Shown: piece after piece, positions 6,507 through 14,103 of the stretch
Layout of the letters: each line of letters opens with the position of its first letter
How positions within the stretch are numbered: position 1 is the first letter of the stretch
Assembly (NCBI GenBank): GCA_016935885.1
Contig: JAFGQA010000250.1
Span: forward strand, 1 to 14,103
DNA from: Phycisphaerae bacterium
GTDB lineage: Bacteria > Planctomycetota > Phycisphaerae > UBA1845 > UTPLA1
Direction: 5' to 3'
Length of the DNA: 14,103 nt
The notes under the pieces: model-generated
Databases searched by the model: none
What the model was told of the DNA's origin: nothing
What the model saw: the letters and a program-made list of their open reading frames with translations, nothing else
Translations under genes and position numbers: made by a program

Positions 6507-6606
6507 GCAGCCCGTGGTAAAAGGGAAGACAGCGTTTCGGAAACGCCGTTTCTGACCGTGAAAACCACCGGCGAGACGCCGGTGCCACAGTTTTGCCACG
6601 GGCTGC
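6507..6606 (+). repeat. 100-bp element with 16-bp terminal inverted repeats, copy 1
   Basis: GCAGCCCGTGGTAAAA (6507-6522) and TTTTGCCACGGGCTGC (6591-6606) are inverted partners at 15 of 16 positions. Inside are GCGTTTC-GGAAACGC (6532 onward) and the hairpin CACCGGCGAGACGCCGGTG (6566-6584). Bases 6523-6606 match the reverse complement of 14020-14103 at 81 of 84 positions. It codes for nothing and is too short to carry a transposase, so it looks like a MITE-type element. The flanks are CA on both sides (6505-6506 and 6607-6608), too short to call a target duplication. Confidence 0.75.
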
Positions 6607-6659
6607 CAATCATCGTGGAGGCCCGTCCGTACACGTGTCTTCATGGCTTATCGGGCAAA

Positions 6660-6695
6660 TGGGCTTCGCGCGTGAGGAGCGAGGTTTGAAGCCCA
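6660..6695. repeat. hairpin upstream of the kinase gene
   Basis: TGGGCTTC (6660-6667) pairs with GAAGCCCA (6688-6695) across a 20-nt loop containing GAGGAGCGAGG. It could be part of the kinase leader or another dispersed palindrome. No function is assigned. Confidence 0.4.
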
Positions 6696-6710
6696 GCCAC
6701 GCCTCCTCCG

Positions 6711-6799
6711 TACCGATGTATCGGTAACAGGCGTGCAGCGAAACCTGCCGCGGGATCTATCCGTGCATCGGTATGGACCCTCTGTGGGTCCACACCATG
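6711..6799. repeat. inverted-repeat cluster upstream of the sensor kinase
   Basis: TACCGATG (6711-6718) is near-palindromic with the following TATCGGTA (6719-6726) and is repeated inverted as CATCGGTA (6766-6773). The second copy forms the left arm of a 14-bp hairpin, CATCGGTATGGACCC (6766-6780) with GGGTCCACACCATG (6786-6799), carrying one bulge and one mismatch. It lies about 95 bp before the kinase start and could be an operator or leader structure. Confidence 0.4.
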
Positions 6800-6878
6800 C
6801 CAGGCGAGCGATGATCGCGCGGCGGCACTGTGGCTACGGCCGGGAAAGCAATCTGCGTTTAACGAACCAGTTGCGGTG

Positions 6879-6884
6879 AAGGAG
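6879..6884 (+). promoter_or_regulatory. ribosome binding site deciding the kinase start
   Basis: AAGGAG lies nine bases before ATG 6894. An in-frame GTG at 6876 overlaps this site and is therefore unlikely to be the start. Confidence 0.75.
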
Positions 6885-6893
6885 AGAGAATCA

Positions 6894-9800
6894 ATGTTCG
6901 TTTGGGGGCACGGTTTGGGCGCGAGGTCCGTCATGAGGCTTCTCGCCGTCCTCGCGGTCGTGACGGCGTGTGCGCATGAACCATCCTACGGGCAGGAGGC
7001 CCCCCGGGGCTCCCCGCCGCGCCCCACCGATGAACGAAAAACGCCGATCAAGATCGGCGTGCTGGCCAAGCGCGGGCTCGACAAGTGCCTGGAGGAATGG
7101 GGGCCGACGGCCGAGTACCTGACGAGTCAGGTCCCCGGCTACTCGTTCACGATCGTGCCGTTCGGCTTTGAGGAGGTCGACCAGGCCGTCGCGCGTGGCG
7201 ACGTCGATTTCGTGCTAGCCAATCCCTCCTTCTATGTGGGGTTGGAGAGACTCCACGGCGCCGGCCGGATCGCGACGTTGAAGAACCGGTGCGCCACCGG
7301 CGTGTGCACCGTCGTCGGCGGGGTGATCTTCTGCCGGGCCGATCGCGAGGATATCCAGTGCCTGGCCGACCTGAAGGGAAAGACCTTCATGGCTGTCAAG
7401 GAGACCTCGTTCGGCGGCTGGCAAGCGGCGTGGCGGGAGCTGAAGGAGCACGGGATCGGTCCGTATCGCGACCTGGCCGACTTGCAGTTTGGCGGCACGC
7501 ATGATGCGGTCGTGTACGCCGTACGCGATGGCAAGGTCGATTCCGGGACGGTCCGGACCGACACGCTCGAGCGCATGGCACAAGAGGGCAAGATCGGTCT
7601 GGACGATTTTCGGGTGTTCGCTCACGATCATACGGGCAAAGACGCCTGTTACTTCCCTTTCCTGCATTCCACGAACGTGTACCCCGAATGGCCGTTCTTC
7701 AAGGTCAAGCATACGCCTGACGAATTGGCGCAGGCAGTGGCCCTTGCGTTGCTTAACATGCCCCCGGATAGCCCGGCGGCCAATGCCGCGAGATGTGCCG
7801 GCTGGACCGTCCCGCTCAACTACCAGCCGGTACACGAGTGCCTGAGAGAACTCCGCGTCGGTCCGTACGAGGACTTCGGAAAGGTGCCGGCCGGCGACGT
7901 TGTACGGGAGTATTGGCCTTGGCTGCTGAGTGGGCTGGTCGCCGCCATCCTGCTTGTTGTGGTCGTCGTCTACACGCGCAAACTTAACAGAAAGCTCATC
8001 CAGGCCGTTTCGACAGAGAAAACCCGTGCGCACCAGCAAGCCGTCGTAGCCGACTTCGGTCGGATCGCGCTCTCGGACGTGCTCTTGGATGAACTGTTTG
8101 ACAAGGCCGTTGCACTCATCTCCCAGACGCTCGGCACCAAATACGCCAAGGTCCTGGAACACCTTCCCGATCAGCACGTCCTTTTCTTGCGGGCGGGAGT
8201 CGGTTGGCAAGAAGGCTGGGTAGGACATAAATCGGTGCCGGACGGCGCGTATTCGCAGGGCGGATACACGCTCCTTCAAGACAAACCGGTGATCGCCGAG
8301 GACATACACAACGAAACCAGATTCTCGCCTCCGTCCCTGCTGACGGAGCACAAAGTGGTAGGCGGTATGACGGTCGCCATCCCCGGTCCCGATCGGCCAT
8401 TCGGCGTCCTCGGGGTCCATACCGACCGGATGCAGCGGTTCAGCACGGATGACGCCCACTTCCTGGAAGCCGTCGCCAACGTGTTGTCAGGGGCGATTCA
8501 GCAGCGGGAGGCCGAAGAGGCCTTGAAGAGAAACGAGGAGACGATTCGCGCGATGGTCGAGACGTCCCAAGACTGGATCTGGTCCATCGACGCTCAAGGC
8601 TTGCATACCTACTGCAGTCCGGCCATCGAAGCGATCCTCGGCTACAAGCCGAACGAGATGGTAGGCAAGTCAAGCCTCGCCTTCATGCACGAGGATGACA
8701 GGAGGGAGATCGAATCGCGTTTGCCGGATTGGATCGCCAAGAAGTCCGGCTGGAGCAACCTCCTGCTCAGGTGGCGGCACAAGGATGGCGGCTATCGGTA
8801 TCTCGAAAGCAACGCCATGTCGATCTTGGATGCGGACGGCGAACTCGTCGGGTTCCAAGGTGTCGACCGCGACGTTACGGAGCGCAAGCAAGCCGACGAG
8901 GAATTGCGCGAATTATTGCGACGGCGACAGGAGCTGGAGCAGATCGTCAATCACAGTCCGGCCGTGGCTTTCCTCTGGCAAGCCGAAGAAGGCTGGCCGG
9001 TCGAGTATGCCTCGGAAAGCCTGGCCCAATTCGGATACACACCGGCTGACTTCTATGAACGACGCTTGACCTATGCCGACTTTGTCCATCCGGATGACCT
9101 GGATCGGGTGGCCGCGGAAGTCCAGCAATACAGCCTGGAGGGCAAAGAGGATTTCACTCAGGAGTATCGGGTCATCACCCAATCCGGGGAGACACGTTGG
9201 GTCGACGACCGAACCTGGGTCCGACGGACTCCTGACGGGAAGATCACGCATTATCAGGGCGTCTTGCTGGACATCACCGTCCGCAAAGAGGCGGCGGAGG
9301 AGCTGCGCCATAGCGAGGAGCGGCGCGAGCTCGCGCTGCGAGGGGCGGACCTGGGGACTTGGGACTGGAATGTCCAAACCGGCGAGGTCACCTTCGACCA
9401 GCGCTGGGCGGAGATGCTCGGGTACACGCTGGACGAGATCCGGCCGCACGTTCGCTCGTGGGAGGAGCTCGTGCACCCGGCGGACATGCCAGGTGTGAGC
9501 GAGGTGCTGAACGCGCACCTTGAGGGCAAGACGCCGGGCTGCGAGACCGAGCACCGGCTGCGCCACAAATCAGGCCGATGGGTATGGATCTTGGACAAAG
9601 GGAGGGTGATCGAGCGCGACGCGGCCGGCAAGCCGCTCCGCGCCTGCGGCACGCATTTCGACATTACCGAGCGCAAGCGGGCCGAGGAGGAGGTCGAGTC
9701 GGCCAAGTCCTTCCTCGATACAGTCGTCGATATGAGTCCGTTCGCCATGTGGGTTTCCGATAGAGAGGGAACGGTCATCAGGACGAACCGTTCCCTGTGC

Positions 9801-11669
9801 GAAACTCTGAATCTGACGGATGAGAGCATCATCGGCAAATACAATGTGCTCAAGGACGTGAACCTGGAGATGCAGGGCATCATGCCCATGGTAAAGGCTG
9901 TCTTTGAAAAGCACCATCCCGCACGTTTCAGCATTCCGTGGAAAGCCGCGGAGGCTGGAGGTGTCGATTTCGAAGGCGCGCGCGATCTGTACATCGACGT
10001 GTCGATGTTTCCCATACTCAACCCAGAAGGCGAACTAACGAACGTAGTATGTCAGTGGGTGGACATTACCGAGCGCGAGCGGGCGGAGGAGGCCCTTGCG
10101 CAGGCGCACGCGGCGGTAGCTCAGGAAGCACAGAAGCTGCGCTCGATGATCGAGGGCATGGATGAAGGCATCGTGGTCGCAGATGCCGAGGACATCGTCA
10201 CCGAAGTCAACCCGTGGCTTCTGGACAAGGTGGGCCTGACCTCACCTGACATCGTGGGCAAGTCGCTTTGGGAATTCCATCCCGACACCGAGGGGACGGC
10301 TCGCCTGCGTGCCGCCTTGGGAGCGTTTCGCAATGGCGAGAGTTGCGAGAAGTTCGTCGTCAACCGAGAACTGCTGGGAATGCAGTTGTCCCTGCGCGTC
10401 CAACCCATCTTTGAGAGCGGACACTATCGGGGCGTGATCCTGAACGCCATTGATGTGACGGACCTGGTCAAGGCCCGGCAGACCGCCGAGATCGCCAACA
10501 AGAGTAAAAGCGAGTTCCTGGCCAACATGAGCCACGAAATCCGCACGCCCATGACGGCCATTCTGGGCTTCACGGAAGCCCTGCTCGATCGGGGCCTCTC
10601 GGATTCGGAGAAGCTCAGCGCCGTCCACACCATTCGCCGCAACGGCGAGCACCTGCTCCAGATTATCAATAACATCCTGGACATCTCCAAGATCGAGGCG
10701 GGCAAGCTCGAAGTTGAGCGCATCCGCTGCTCGCCCGTGCAAGTCATCGCCGACGTGAAATCGCTGATGCAGGTCCGCGCCGATATCAGGAACCTGTCCT
10801 TCAGCATCGAGTTCATCGGGTCCGTGCCGGAAACCATCGAAAGCGACCCCATGCGCCTGAAGCAGATCCTCGTGAACTTGATCGGCAACGCCATCAAGTT
10901 CACCGAGACCGGCGGAGTCACGCTCATCACCCGCTTTGTCGATGACGGCACCGCACCCAGCATGCAGTTTGACGTGGTCGACACGGGGTTCGGCATGACG
11001 GAGGCGCAGGTGGGCAAGCTGTTCCAGGCCTTCACGCAGGCTGATACCTCCACCACGCGCAAGTTCGGCGGGACCGGCCTGGGGCTCCATATCAGCAAAC
11101 AGTTGGCCGGAATGCTGGGCGGCACTATCACCGTCGAGAGCGAGCTCGGCCGGGGCAGCACGTTTCACGTGAAGGTAGCCGCAGGACTGCTCGATGGCGT
11201 GAAGATGCTGGATGATCCGACAACGGCCACGATTGCGCGGCCCGAGACGGCCACGGCGGCAGGGCCGGATGCAGACAAGCTCGACTGCCGGCTCCTGCTG
11301 GCCGAGGACGGGTTGGACAACCAGCGGCTCATCTCACATCTGTTGAAGAAGGCAGGCGCGGAAGTGAGCGTCGTCGCGAACGGGAAGCTCGCCGCCGAGG
11401 CGGCCCTCACGGCGCGCGACGAAGGGAATTCGTTCGACGTGATCCTGATGGACATGCAGATGCCGGTGATGGACGGCTACGAAGCCACCGGCCTGCTCCG
11501 CCAGAAGGGCTACACCGGCCCCATCATCGCCCTGACCGCACACTCGATGGTCGGTGATCGGGAGAAATGCCTCGATGCCGGATGTGACGACTACGCCGCC
11601 AAGCCGATCGACCGGAAGAAACTGATCGAGGCGATCCAGCAACACGTCCACGCTGCCGCCGTTTCCTGA
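6894..11669 (+). CDS. hybrid sensor histidine kinase with TtrS/PhnD-like sensor, GAF and five PAS domains
   Basis: This 1591-residue membrane kinase autophosphorylates on His and passes the phosphate to its own receiver. An N-terminal export signal ends in VTAC (Cys26), which fits a lipobox. A PhnD/TtrS-like periplasmic binding domain (about 50-330) includes IKIGVLAKRG, DVDFVLANPSFYVGLE and RIATLKNR. One membrane helix follows at about 343-361. Cytoplasmic domains are GAF (about 389-539), PAS1 (547-666), PAS2 (679-799), PAS3 (807-929), PAS4 (937-1062) and PAS5 (1080-1194), the first four ending in a DxTxRx(R/Q/E)A-like motif. HisKA has His1214 in NMSHEIRTPM. HATPase has the N box NLIGNAIKF (Asn1332), DTGFGM (1363) and GGTGLGLHISKQ (from about 1392). 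REC has ED at 1471-1472, Asp1520, Thr1548 and Lys1570. There is no Hpt or output domain, so the final partner is elsewhere. The ligand is unknown; TtrS itself senses tetrathionate. The sensor domain has eight cysteines. Confidence 0.93.
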   Translation: MFVWGHGLGARSVMRLLAVLAVVTACAHEPSYGQEAPRGSPPRPTDERKTPIKIGVLAKRGLDKCLEEWGPTAEYLTSQVPGYSFTIVPFGFEEVDQAVARGDVDFVLANPSFYVGLERLHGAGRIATLKNRCATGVCTVVGGVIFCRADREDIQCLADLKGKTFMAVKETSFGGWQAAWRELKEHGIGPYRDLADLQFGGTHDAVVYAVRDGKVDSGTVRTDTLERMAQEGKIGLDDFRVFAHDHTGKDACYFPFLHSTNVYPEWPFFKVKHTPDELAQAVALALLNMPPDSPAANAARCAGWTVPLNYQPVHECLRELRVGPYEDFGKVPAGDVVREYWPWLLSGLVAAILLVVVVVYTRKLNRKLIQAVSTEKTRAHQQAVVADFGRIALSDVLLDELFDKAVALISQTLGTKYAKVLEHLPDQHVLFLRAGVGWQEGWVGHKSVPDGAYSQGGYTLLQDKPVIAEDIHNETRFSPPSLLTEHKVVGGMTVAIPGPDRPFGVLGVHTDRMQRFSTDDAHFLEAVANVLSGAIQQREAEEALKRNEETIRAMVETSQDWIWSIDAQGLHTYCSPAIEAILGYKPNEMVGKSSLAFMHEDDRREIESRLPDWIAKKSGWSNLLLRWRHKDGGYRYLESNAMSILDADGELVGFQGVDRDVTERKQADEELRELLRRRQELEQIVNHSPAVAFLWQAEEGWPVEYASESLAQFGYTPADFYERRLTYADFVHPDDLDRVAAEVQQYSLEGKEDFTQEYRVITQSGETRWVDDRTWVRRTPDGKITHYQGVLLDITVRKEAAEELRHSEERRELALRGADLGTWDWNVQTGEVTFDQRWAEMLGYTLDEIRPHVRSWEELVHPADMPGVSEVLNAHLEGKTPGCETEHRLRHKSGRWVWILDKGRVIERDAAGKPLRACGTHFDITERKRAEEEVESAKSFLDTVVDMSPFAMWVSDREGTVIRTNRSLCETLNLTDESIIGKYNVLKDVNLEMQGIMPMVKAVFEKHHPARFSIPWKAAEAGGVDFEGARDLYIDVSMFPILNPEGELTNVVCQWVDITERERAEEALAQAHAAVAQEAQKLRSMIEGMDEGIVVADAEDIVTEVNPWLLDKVGLTSPDIVGKSLWEFHPDTEGTARLRAALGAFRNGESCEKFVVNRELLGMQLSLRVQPIFESGHYRGVILNAIDVTDLVKARQTAEIANKSKSEFLANMSHEIRTPMTAILGFTEALLDRGLSDSEKLSAVHTIRRNGEHLLQIINNILDISKIEAGKLEVERIRCSPVQVIADVKSLMQVRADIRNLSFSIEFIGSVPETIESDPMRLKQILVNLIGNAIKFTETGGVTLITRFVDDGTAPSMQFDVVDTGFGMTEAQVGKLFQAFTQADTSTTRKFGGTGLGLHISKQLAGMLGGTITVESELGRGSTFHVKVAAGLLDGVKMLDDPTTATIARPETATAAGPDADKLDCRLLLAEDGLDNQRLISHLLKKAGAEVSVVANGKLAAEAALTARDEGNSFDVILMDMQMPVMDGYEATGLLRQKGYTGPIIALTAHSMVGDREKCLDAGCDDYAAKPIDRKKLIEAIQQHVHAAAVS

Positions 11670-11761
11670 CAGGCGGCCCGCTGTCTGTGCGGCTGGGCTC
11701 CTTGAACACGCTCCCCCCAGCGTCGTCCAAGACCGAGCGGCGAGCCAACGTGAGGCCGGCT
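11670..11761. other. short gap between convergent kinase and Nudix genes
   Basis: 92 bp between two stop codons. Only a weak hairpin is visible (GACAG 11668-11672 with CTGTC 11681-11685), and no clear terminator. Confidence 0.4.
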
Positions 11762-12166
11762 CTATAAGCCAATCGCATCCAGGATGTCCGTCGTTCCCGG
11801 CAAGACGCCGTCCTTCCGCCGGATCTCCTCCGGGGTCATCCAGACGGCGCCCGCGATTTCCTTCGGGTTGGCGATCGGCTCGCCGTCGACGATCACCGCC
11901 GACCAGCAGTGCAGCACCAATCGGCCCTCGTGTTTTGTCTGGGTCATCAGGAACTCGCCCGGTTCGACTTCCAGGCTCAGCTCCTCGCGCATCTCGCGGA
12001 CCAGGGCATCGGGCTGCGTCTCGCCGGGCTCGATGTGCCCGCCGGGAAAGCACCATGTCAGCGGAGCGCGAACGGTCCTGGACCGCTGGATCATGAGCAA
12101 TCGATCGTCGCGCCGGACGATGCCCAAGATGCCGATGACCGGATTGTCAGCCGTTCGCTTCGTCAT
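11762..12166 (-). CDS. Nudix hydrolase
   Basis: This small Nudix-fold pyrophosphohydrolase has 134 residues. The Nudix box runs from Gly43 to Leu65: GHIEPGET, seven residues on, then REMREELSL. The metal-binding REx2EE core is complete, but the usual Gly near the end of the box is Ser. The N-terminal strand (VIGILGIVRRDDRLLMIQRS) and the Trp in LTWCFPGG fit the MutT/ADP-ribose group, which cleaves NDP-X compounds. The substrate cannot be told from sequence. The ATG at 12166 is chosen; an in-frame GTG at 12196 would add ten residues, and neither has a strong Shine-Dalgarno sequence. The gene lies 66 bp after the mutase gene on the same strand and may be co-transcribed with it. Confidence 0.88.
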   Translation of the reverse strand: MTKRTADNPVIGILGIVRRDDRLLMIQRSRTVRAPLTWCFPGGHIEPGETQPDALVREMREELSLEVEPGEFLMTQTKHEGRLVLHCWSAVIVDGEPIANPKEIAGAVWMTPEEIRRKDGVLPGTTDILDAIGL

Positions 12167-12232
12167 GCCTGACGGACACACTCCACCAACCACCACGTGG
12201 CGGACCCACCGAGATGCCCGATCCTCCGGTTC

Positions 12233-14005
12233 CTAAATAGTAGTCCCTTCTTCGTGTTCGCCGAACACATTTCGGAGGCGGTCGCAGACTTCACCTACGG
12301 ACGCGTAGGCCTGCACCGCTTCGAGGATCAGTGGCATCAGATTACCAGCGATCCTGCCGCCGGCGCGCGAGTCCCTCGCGTCCTTCGACTCCCTCCGCGC
12401 TCCCCTGCCAGCGCAGGGCTCCTTCTTTCCGCCGGCGCATGAACCGCTGTTCGCCCCCGCTTCAAGGGCGTCGAGGGCGCGGGCGACGGCGGCCGCGTCG
12501 CGCTCGGTGCGGACCTTGTTCAACCGAGCGACCTGGCGGCGCGTAGCCTGCTCGCTAATCTTCAGTATCTCCGGCTGTGCCTCTTCCGTCGTTCTGTAGC
12601 GGTTGACGCCGACGATGACGCGCTCGCCGCGCTCGATCTCCTGCTGATACCTGTACGAGGACTGCTCGATCTCGCCTTGTGGGTAGTGTTGTTCGATGGC
12701 CCGGACCATTCCGCCCACTTCGTCGATCTTCTTGATGTACGCCTGGGCCTCCGCCTCGATCTCGTCGGTGAGCTTCTCGACGTAGTAACTGCCTGCAAGC
12801 GGGTCGACCGTGTGGGCGACGCCCGACTCGTGGGCGATGATCTGCTGCGTCCGCAAGGCGATCTGGACCGACTCCTCCGTGGGCAGCGTGAGCGCCTCGT
12901 CCCGGCTGTTGGTGTGCAACGACTGCGTCCCGCCCAGCGCGGCGGCCAGGGCCTGGAGCGCGACCCGGACGACGTTGTTGTCGACCTGCTGCGCCGTGAG
13001 CGTCGCGCCGCAAGTTTGCGTGTGAAAACGAAGCATACAACTCCTGGGATCCTTCGCCCCGAATCGCTCCTTCATGATCCGCGCCCACAGCCGACGCGCC
13101 GCGCGGAACTTGGCCACCTCTTCCAGCACGTCCGTCATCGCGCCGAAGAAGAAGGCCACGCGCGGGGCGAACTCGTCCACGTCAAGCCCCGCCTGCGTCG
13201 CGGCCTGGACATACTCGATCCCGTCGGCGAGCGTGAACCCGATCTCCTGGGCCGCGGTCGAGCCCGCCTCGCGCATGTGGTAGCCGCTGACGCTGATCGT
13301 GTTGAAGCGCGGCAGGTGCTCGGCGGCGTACGCGAAGATGTCGGTGATCAGCCGCAAGGACGGAGCGGGCGGAAAAATGTACGTTCCACGGGCGATGTAC
13401 TCCTTGAGCACGTCATTCTGGATCGTGCCGGTGAGCTTTTCGGGGACAACACCCTGCTTCGCCCCGACGGCGATGTACATCGCCAGCAGCACGGCCGCGG
13501 GAGCGTTGATCGTCATCGACGTGGAGACCTTGTCGAGCGGGATGGCGTCGAACAGGATCTCCATGTCGGCCAACGTGTCGATGGCAACACCGACCTTTCC
13601 GATCTCGCCCGCGGCCAGCGGGTGGTCGCTGTCGTAGCCGATCTGGGTCGGCAGGTCGAAGGCCACACTAAGCCCGGTCTGCCCGTGTTCGAGCAGGAAG
13701 CGATAGCGTTGATTCGTTTCCTCCGCCGTGGCGAACCCGGCGTACTGGCGCATCGTCCAGAGGCGAGAGCGATACATCGTCGGCTGGACGCCCCTGGTGA
13801 AGGGGTATTCGCCCGGCAGGCCGAGCTTGTTGAGATAGGCGTCACACGCCGCTTCGTCCCGCACGTCGGCCGGCAGATACACCGTTTCCACGGGCCGCCC
13901 GCTCACCGTCACCGTTCGTTCCGGCTGCTCCGGTTTCTTCGCGATGGACCTGGCGAGCGTCCCGGCCTTCCAGCGTGCGAGGTGTTGGTCCAAGGGGTCT
14001 GCCAT
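12233..14005 (-). CDS. mcmA: methylmalonyl-CoA mutase, large (substrate-binding) subunit
   Basis: This B12-dependent acyl-CoA mutase subunit interconverts methylmalonyl-CoA and succinyl-CoA. The 590 residues cover only the TIM-barrel part. There is no C-terminal cobalamin domain (no DxHxxG), so a separate B12-binding small subunit is needed and is not in this window. Visible motifs are RQYAGF (Tyr88), [40 protein letters not shown] (Arg206), [17 protein letters not shown] (His243), [20 protein letters not shown] and PLAGSYYVE. By alignment from memory, Tyr88, Arg206 and His243 match Tyr89, Arg207 and His244 of the Propionibacterium enzyme. The first two favour methylmalonyl-CoA over isobutyryl-CoA mutase. 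An extra segment lies at about 517-554 before [10 protein letters not shown] (separate entry). The ATG at 14005 has GAGGA five bases upstream; the frame is open back to 14068 only through a repeat. The Nudix gene follows. Confidence 0.93.
   Translation of the reverse strand: MADPLDQHLARWKAGTLARSIAKKPEQPERTVTVSGRPVETVYLPADVRDEAACDAYLNKLGLPGEYPFTRGVQPTMYRSRLWTMRQYAGFATAEETNQRYRFLLEHGQTGLSVAFDLPTQIGYDSDHPLAAGEIGKVGVAIDTLADMEILFDAIPLDKVSTSMTINAPAAVLLAMYIAVGAKQGVVPEKLTGTIQNDVLKEYIARGTYIFPPAPSLRLITDIFAYAAEHLPRFNTISVSGYHMREAGSTAAQEIGFTLADGIEYVQAATQAGLDVDEFAPRVAFFFGAMTDVLEEVAKFRAARRLWARIMKERFGAKDPRSCMLRFHTQTCGATLTAQQVDNNVVRVALQALAAALGGTQSLHTNSRDEALTLPTEESVQIALRTQQIIAHESGVAHTVDPLAGSYYVEKLTDEIEAEAQAYIKKIDEVGGMVRAIEQHYPQGEIEQSSYRYQQEIERGERVIVGVNRYRTTEEAQPEILKISEQATRRQVARLNKVRTERDAAAVARALDALEAGANSGSCAGGKKEPCAGRGARRESKDARDSRAGGRIAGNLMPLILEAVQAYASVGEVCDRLRNVFGEHEEGTTI
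12357..12438. repeat. 72-bp in-frame insertion bounded by 10-bp direct repeats in mcmA
   Basis: CCGCCGGCGC occurs at 12357-12366 and again at 12429-12438, exactly 72 bp (24 codons) apart and in the same codon phase, giving (C/R)AGG twice in the protein. Between them are two perfect small hairpins: CGCGAG/CTCGCG around TCC (12366-12380) and CCCTGC/GCAGGG around CAGC (12403-12418). The encoded peptide is Gly/Arg/Ser-rich and falls between helices that are joined by a short linker in other mutases. Confidence 0.65.
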
Positions 14006-14019
14006 GATTGTCCTCGCTA

Positions 14020-14103
14020 GCAGCCCGTGGCAAAACTGTGGCACCGGCGTCTCGCCGGTGGTTTTCACGGTCAGGAAGGGCGTTTCCGAAACGCTGTCCT
14101 CCC
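14020..14103 (-). repeat. TIR element, copy 2, cut by the window end
   Basis: This is the inverted copy of 6523-6606, identical at 81 of 84 positions. Its inner end starts with GCAGCCCGTGGCAAAA at 14020, only 14 bp before the mcmA start codon. The hairpin CACCGGCGTCTCGCCGGTG is at 14042-14060. The outer 16-bp terminal repeat would fall just beyond the window. Confidence 0.8.

Larger units (their letters stand above)
6268..6893. other. 626-bp repeat-rich intergenic region, uvrB to sensor kinase
   Basis: No gene is credible here. The first 340 bp hold three structured repeats (6317-6369, 6405-6459, 6507-6606). The last 240 bp hold two further hairpins and an inverted-repeat cluster (6660-6799) just upstream of the kinase. 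No T-tract terminator for uvrB is evident; the repeat hairpins may serve that role. The kinase promoter must lie between about 6607 and 6878, but I cannot place it. Confidence 0.55.

Noticed and set aside
7215..8459. 414-codon open frame antisense to the sensor kinase
   Set aside because: It is a shadow of the kinase, whose domains and motifs are continuous on the plus strand. A similar shadow at 10242-11168 was rejected for the same reason.
12677..14020. 447-codon open frame antisense to the mutase gene
   Set aside because: It mirrors the mutase codons, has no recognisable domain and runs into the repeat at the end.

Overview
This is a 14.1 kb, GC-rich chromosomal window, most likely from a member of the Planctomycetota (possibly an uncultured lineage). 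Three things point there. One is a secreted protein with a C-terminal PEP sorting signal. Another is a very long multi-PAS hybrid histidine kinase. The third is the density of short palindromic repeats built on GTGGCACCGG...CCGGTG and CCACTGGCAG...CTGCCAG, which are familiar from planctomycete genomes. The phylum call is an inference from these features; there is no rRNA or other strong marker here. No tRNA, rRNA, CRISPR array, transposase or integrase was seen.

Layout. 1-342: repeat-rich non-coding DNA. 343-1569 (-): purM, de novo purine synthesis. 1570-2114: repeat-filled gap holding a TIR-bounded element and a tandem repeat. 2115-2759 (+): unrecognised helical protein. 2835-2874: strong hairpin terminator between convergent genes. 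2987-3841 (-): PEP-CTERM exported protein. 3842-4224: divergent promoter region. 4225-6267 (+): uvrB, nucleotide excision repair. 6268-6893: 626 bp repeat-rich gap. 6894-11669 (+): 1591-residue hybrid sensor kinase with a TtrS/PhnD-like extracytoplasmic domain, GAF, five PAS domains, HisKA, HATPase and REC. 11762-12166 (-): Nudix hydrolase. 12233-14005 (-): large subunit of methylmalonyl-CoA mutase. 14020-14103: repeat running off the window.

The genes do not form one pathway. purM, uvrB and the mutase are housekeeping or central-metabolism genes. The kinase is an orphan here, with no adjacent response regulator or transporter. The mutase and Nudix genes are on the same strand 66 bp apart and may be co-transcribed.

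The most unusual feature is the repeat population. Two conserved enzymes carry in-frame extra segments made of palindrome-rich DNA. PurM has about 46 extra residues encoded by a 32-nt-armed inverted repeat. The mutase has a 72-bp (24-codon) segment bounded by a 10-bp direct repeat. Outside genes there are at least three families of small structured elements: a ~100-bp element with 16-bp terminal inverted repeats, present twice in opposite orientation; a 174-bp element with 14-bp terminal inverted repeats; and a 52-55 bp double-hairpin element with a compensatory stem change between copies. They resemble MITE/REP-like elements, and the intragenic ones recall the palindromic elements inserted into Rickettsia proteins.
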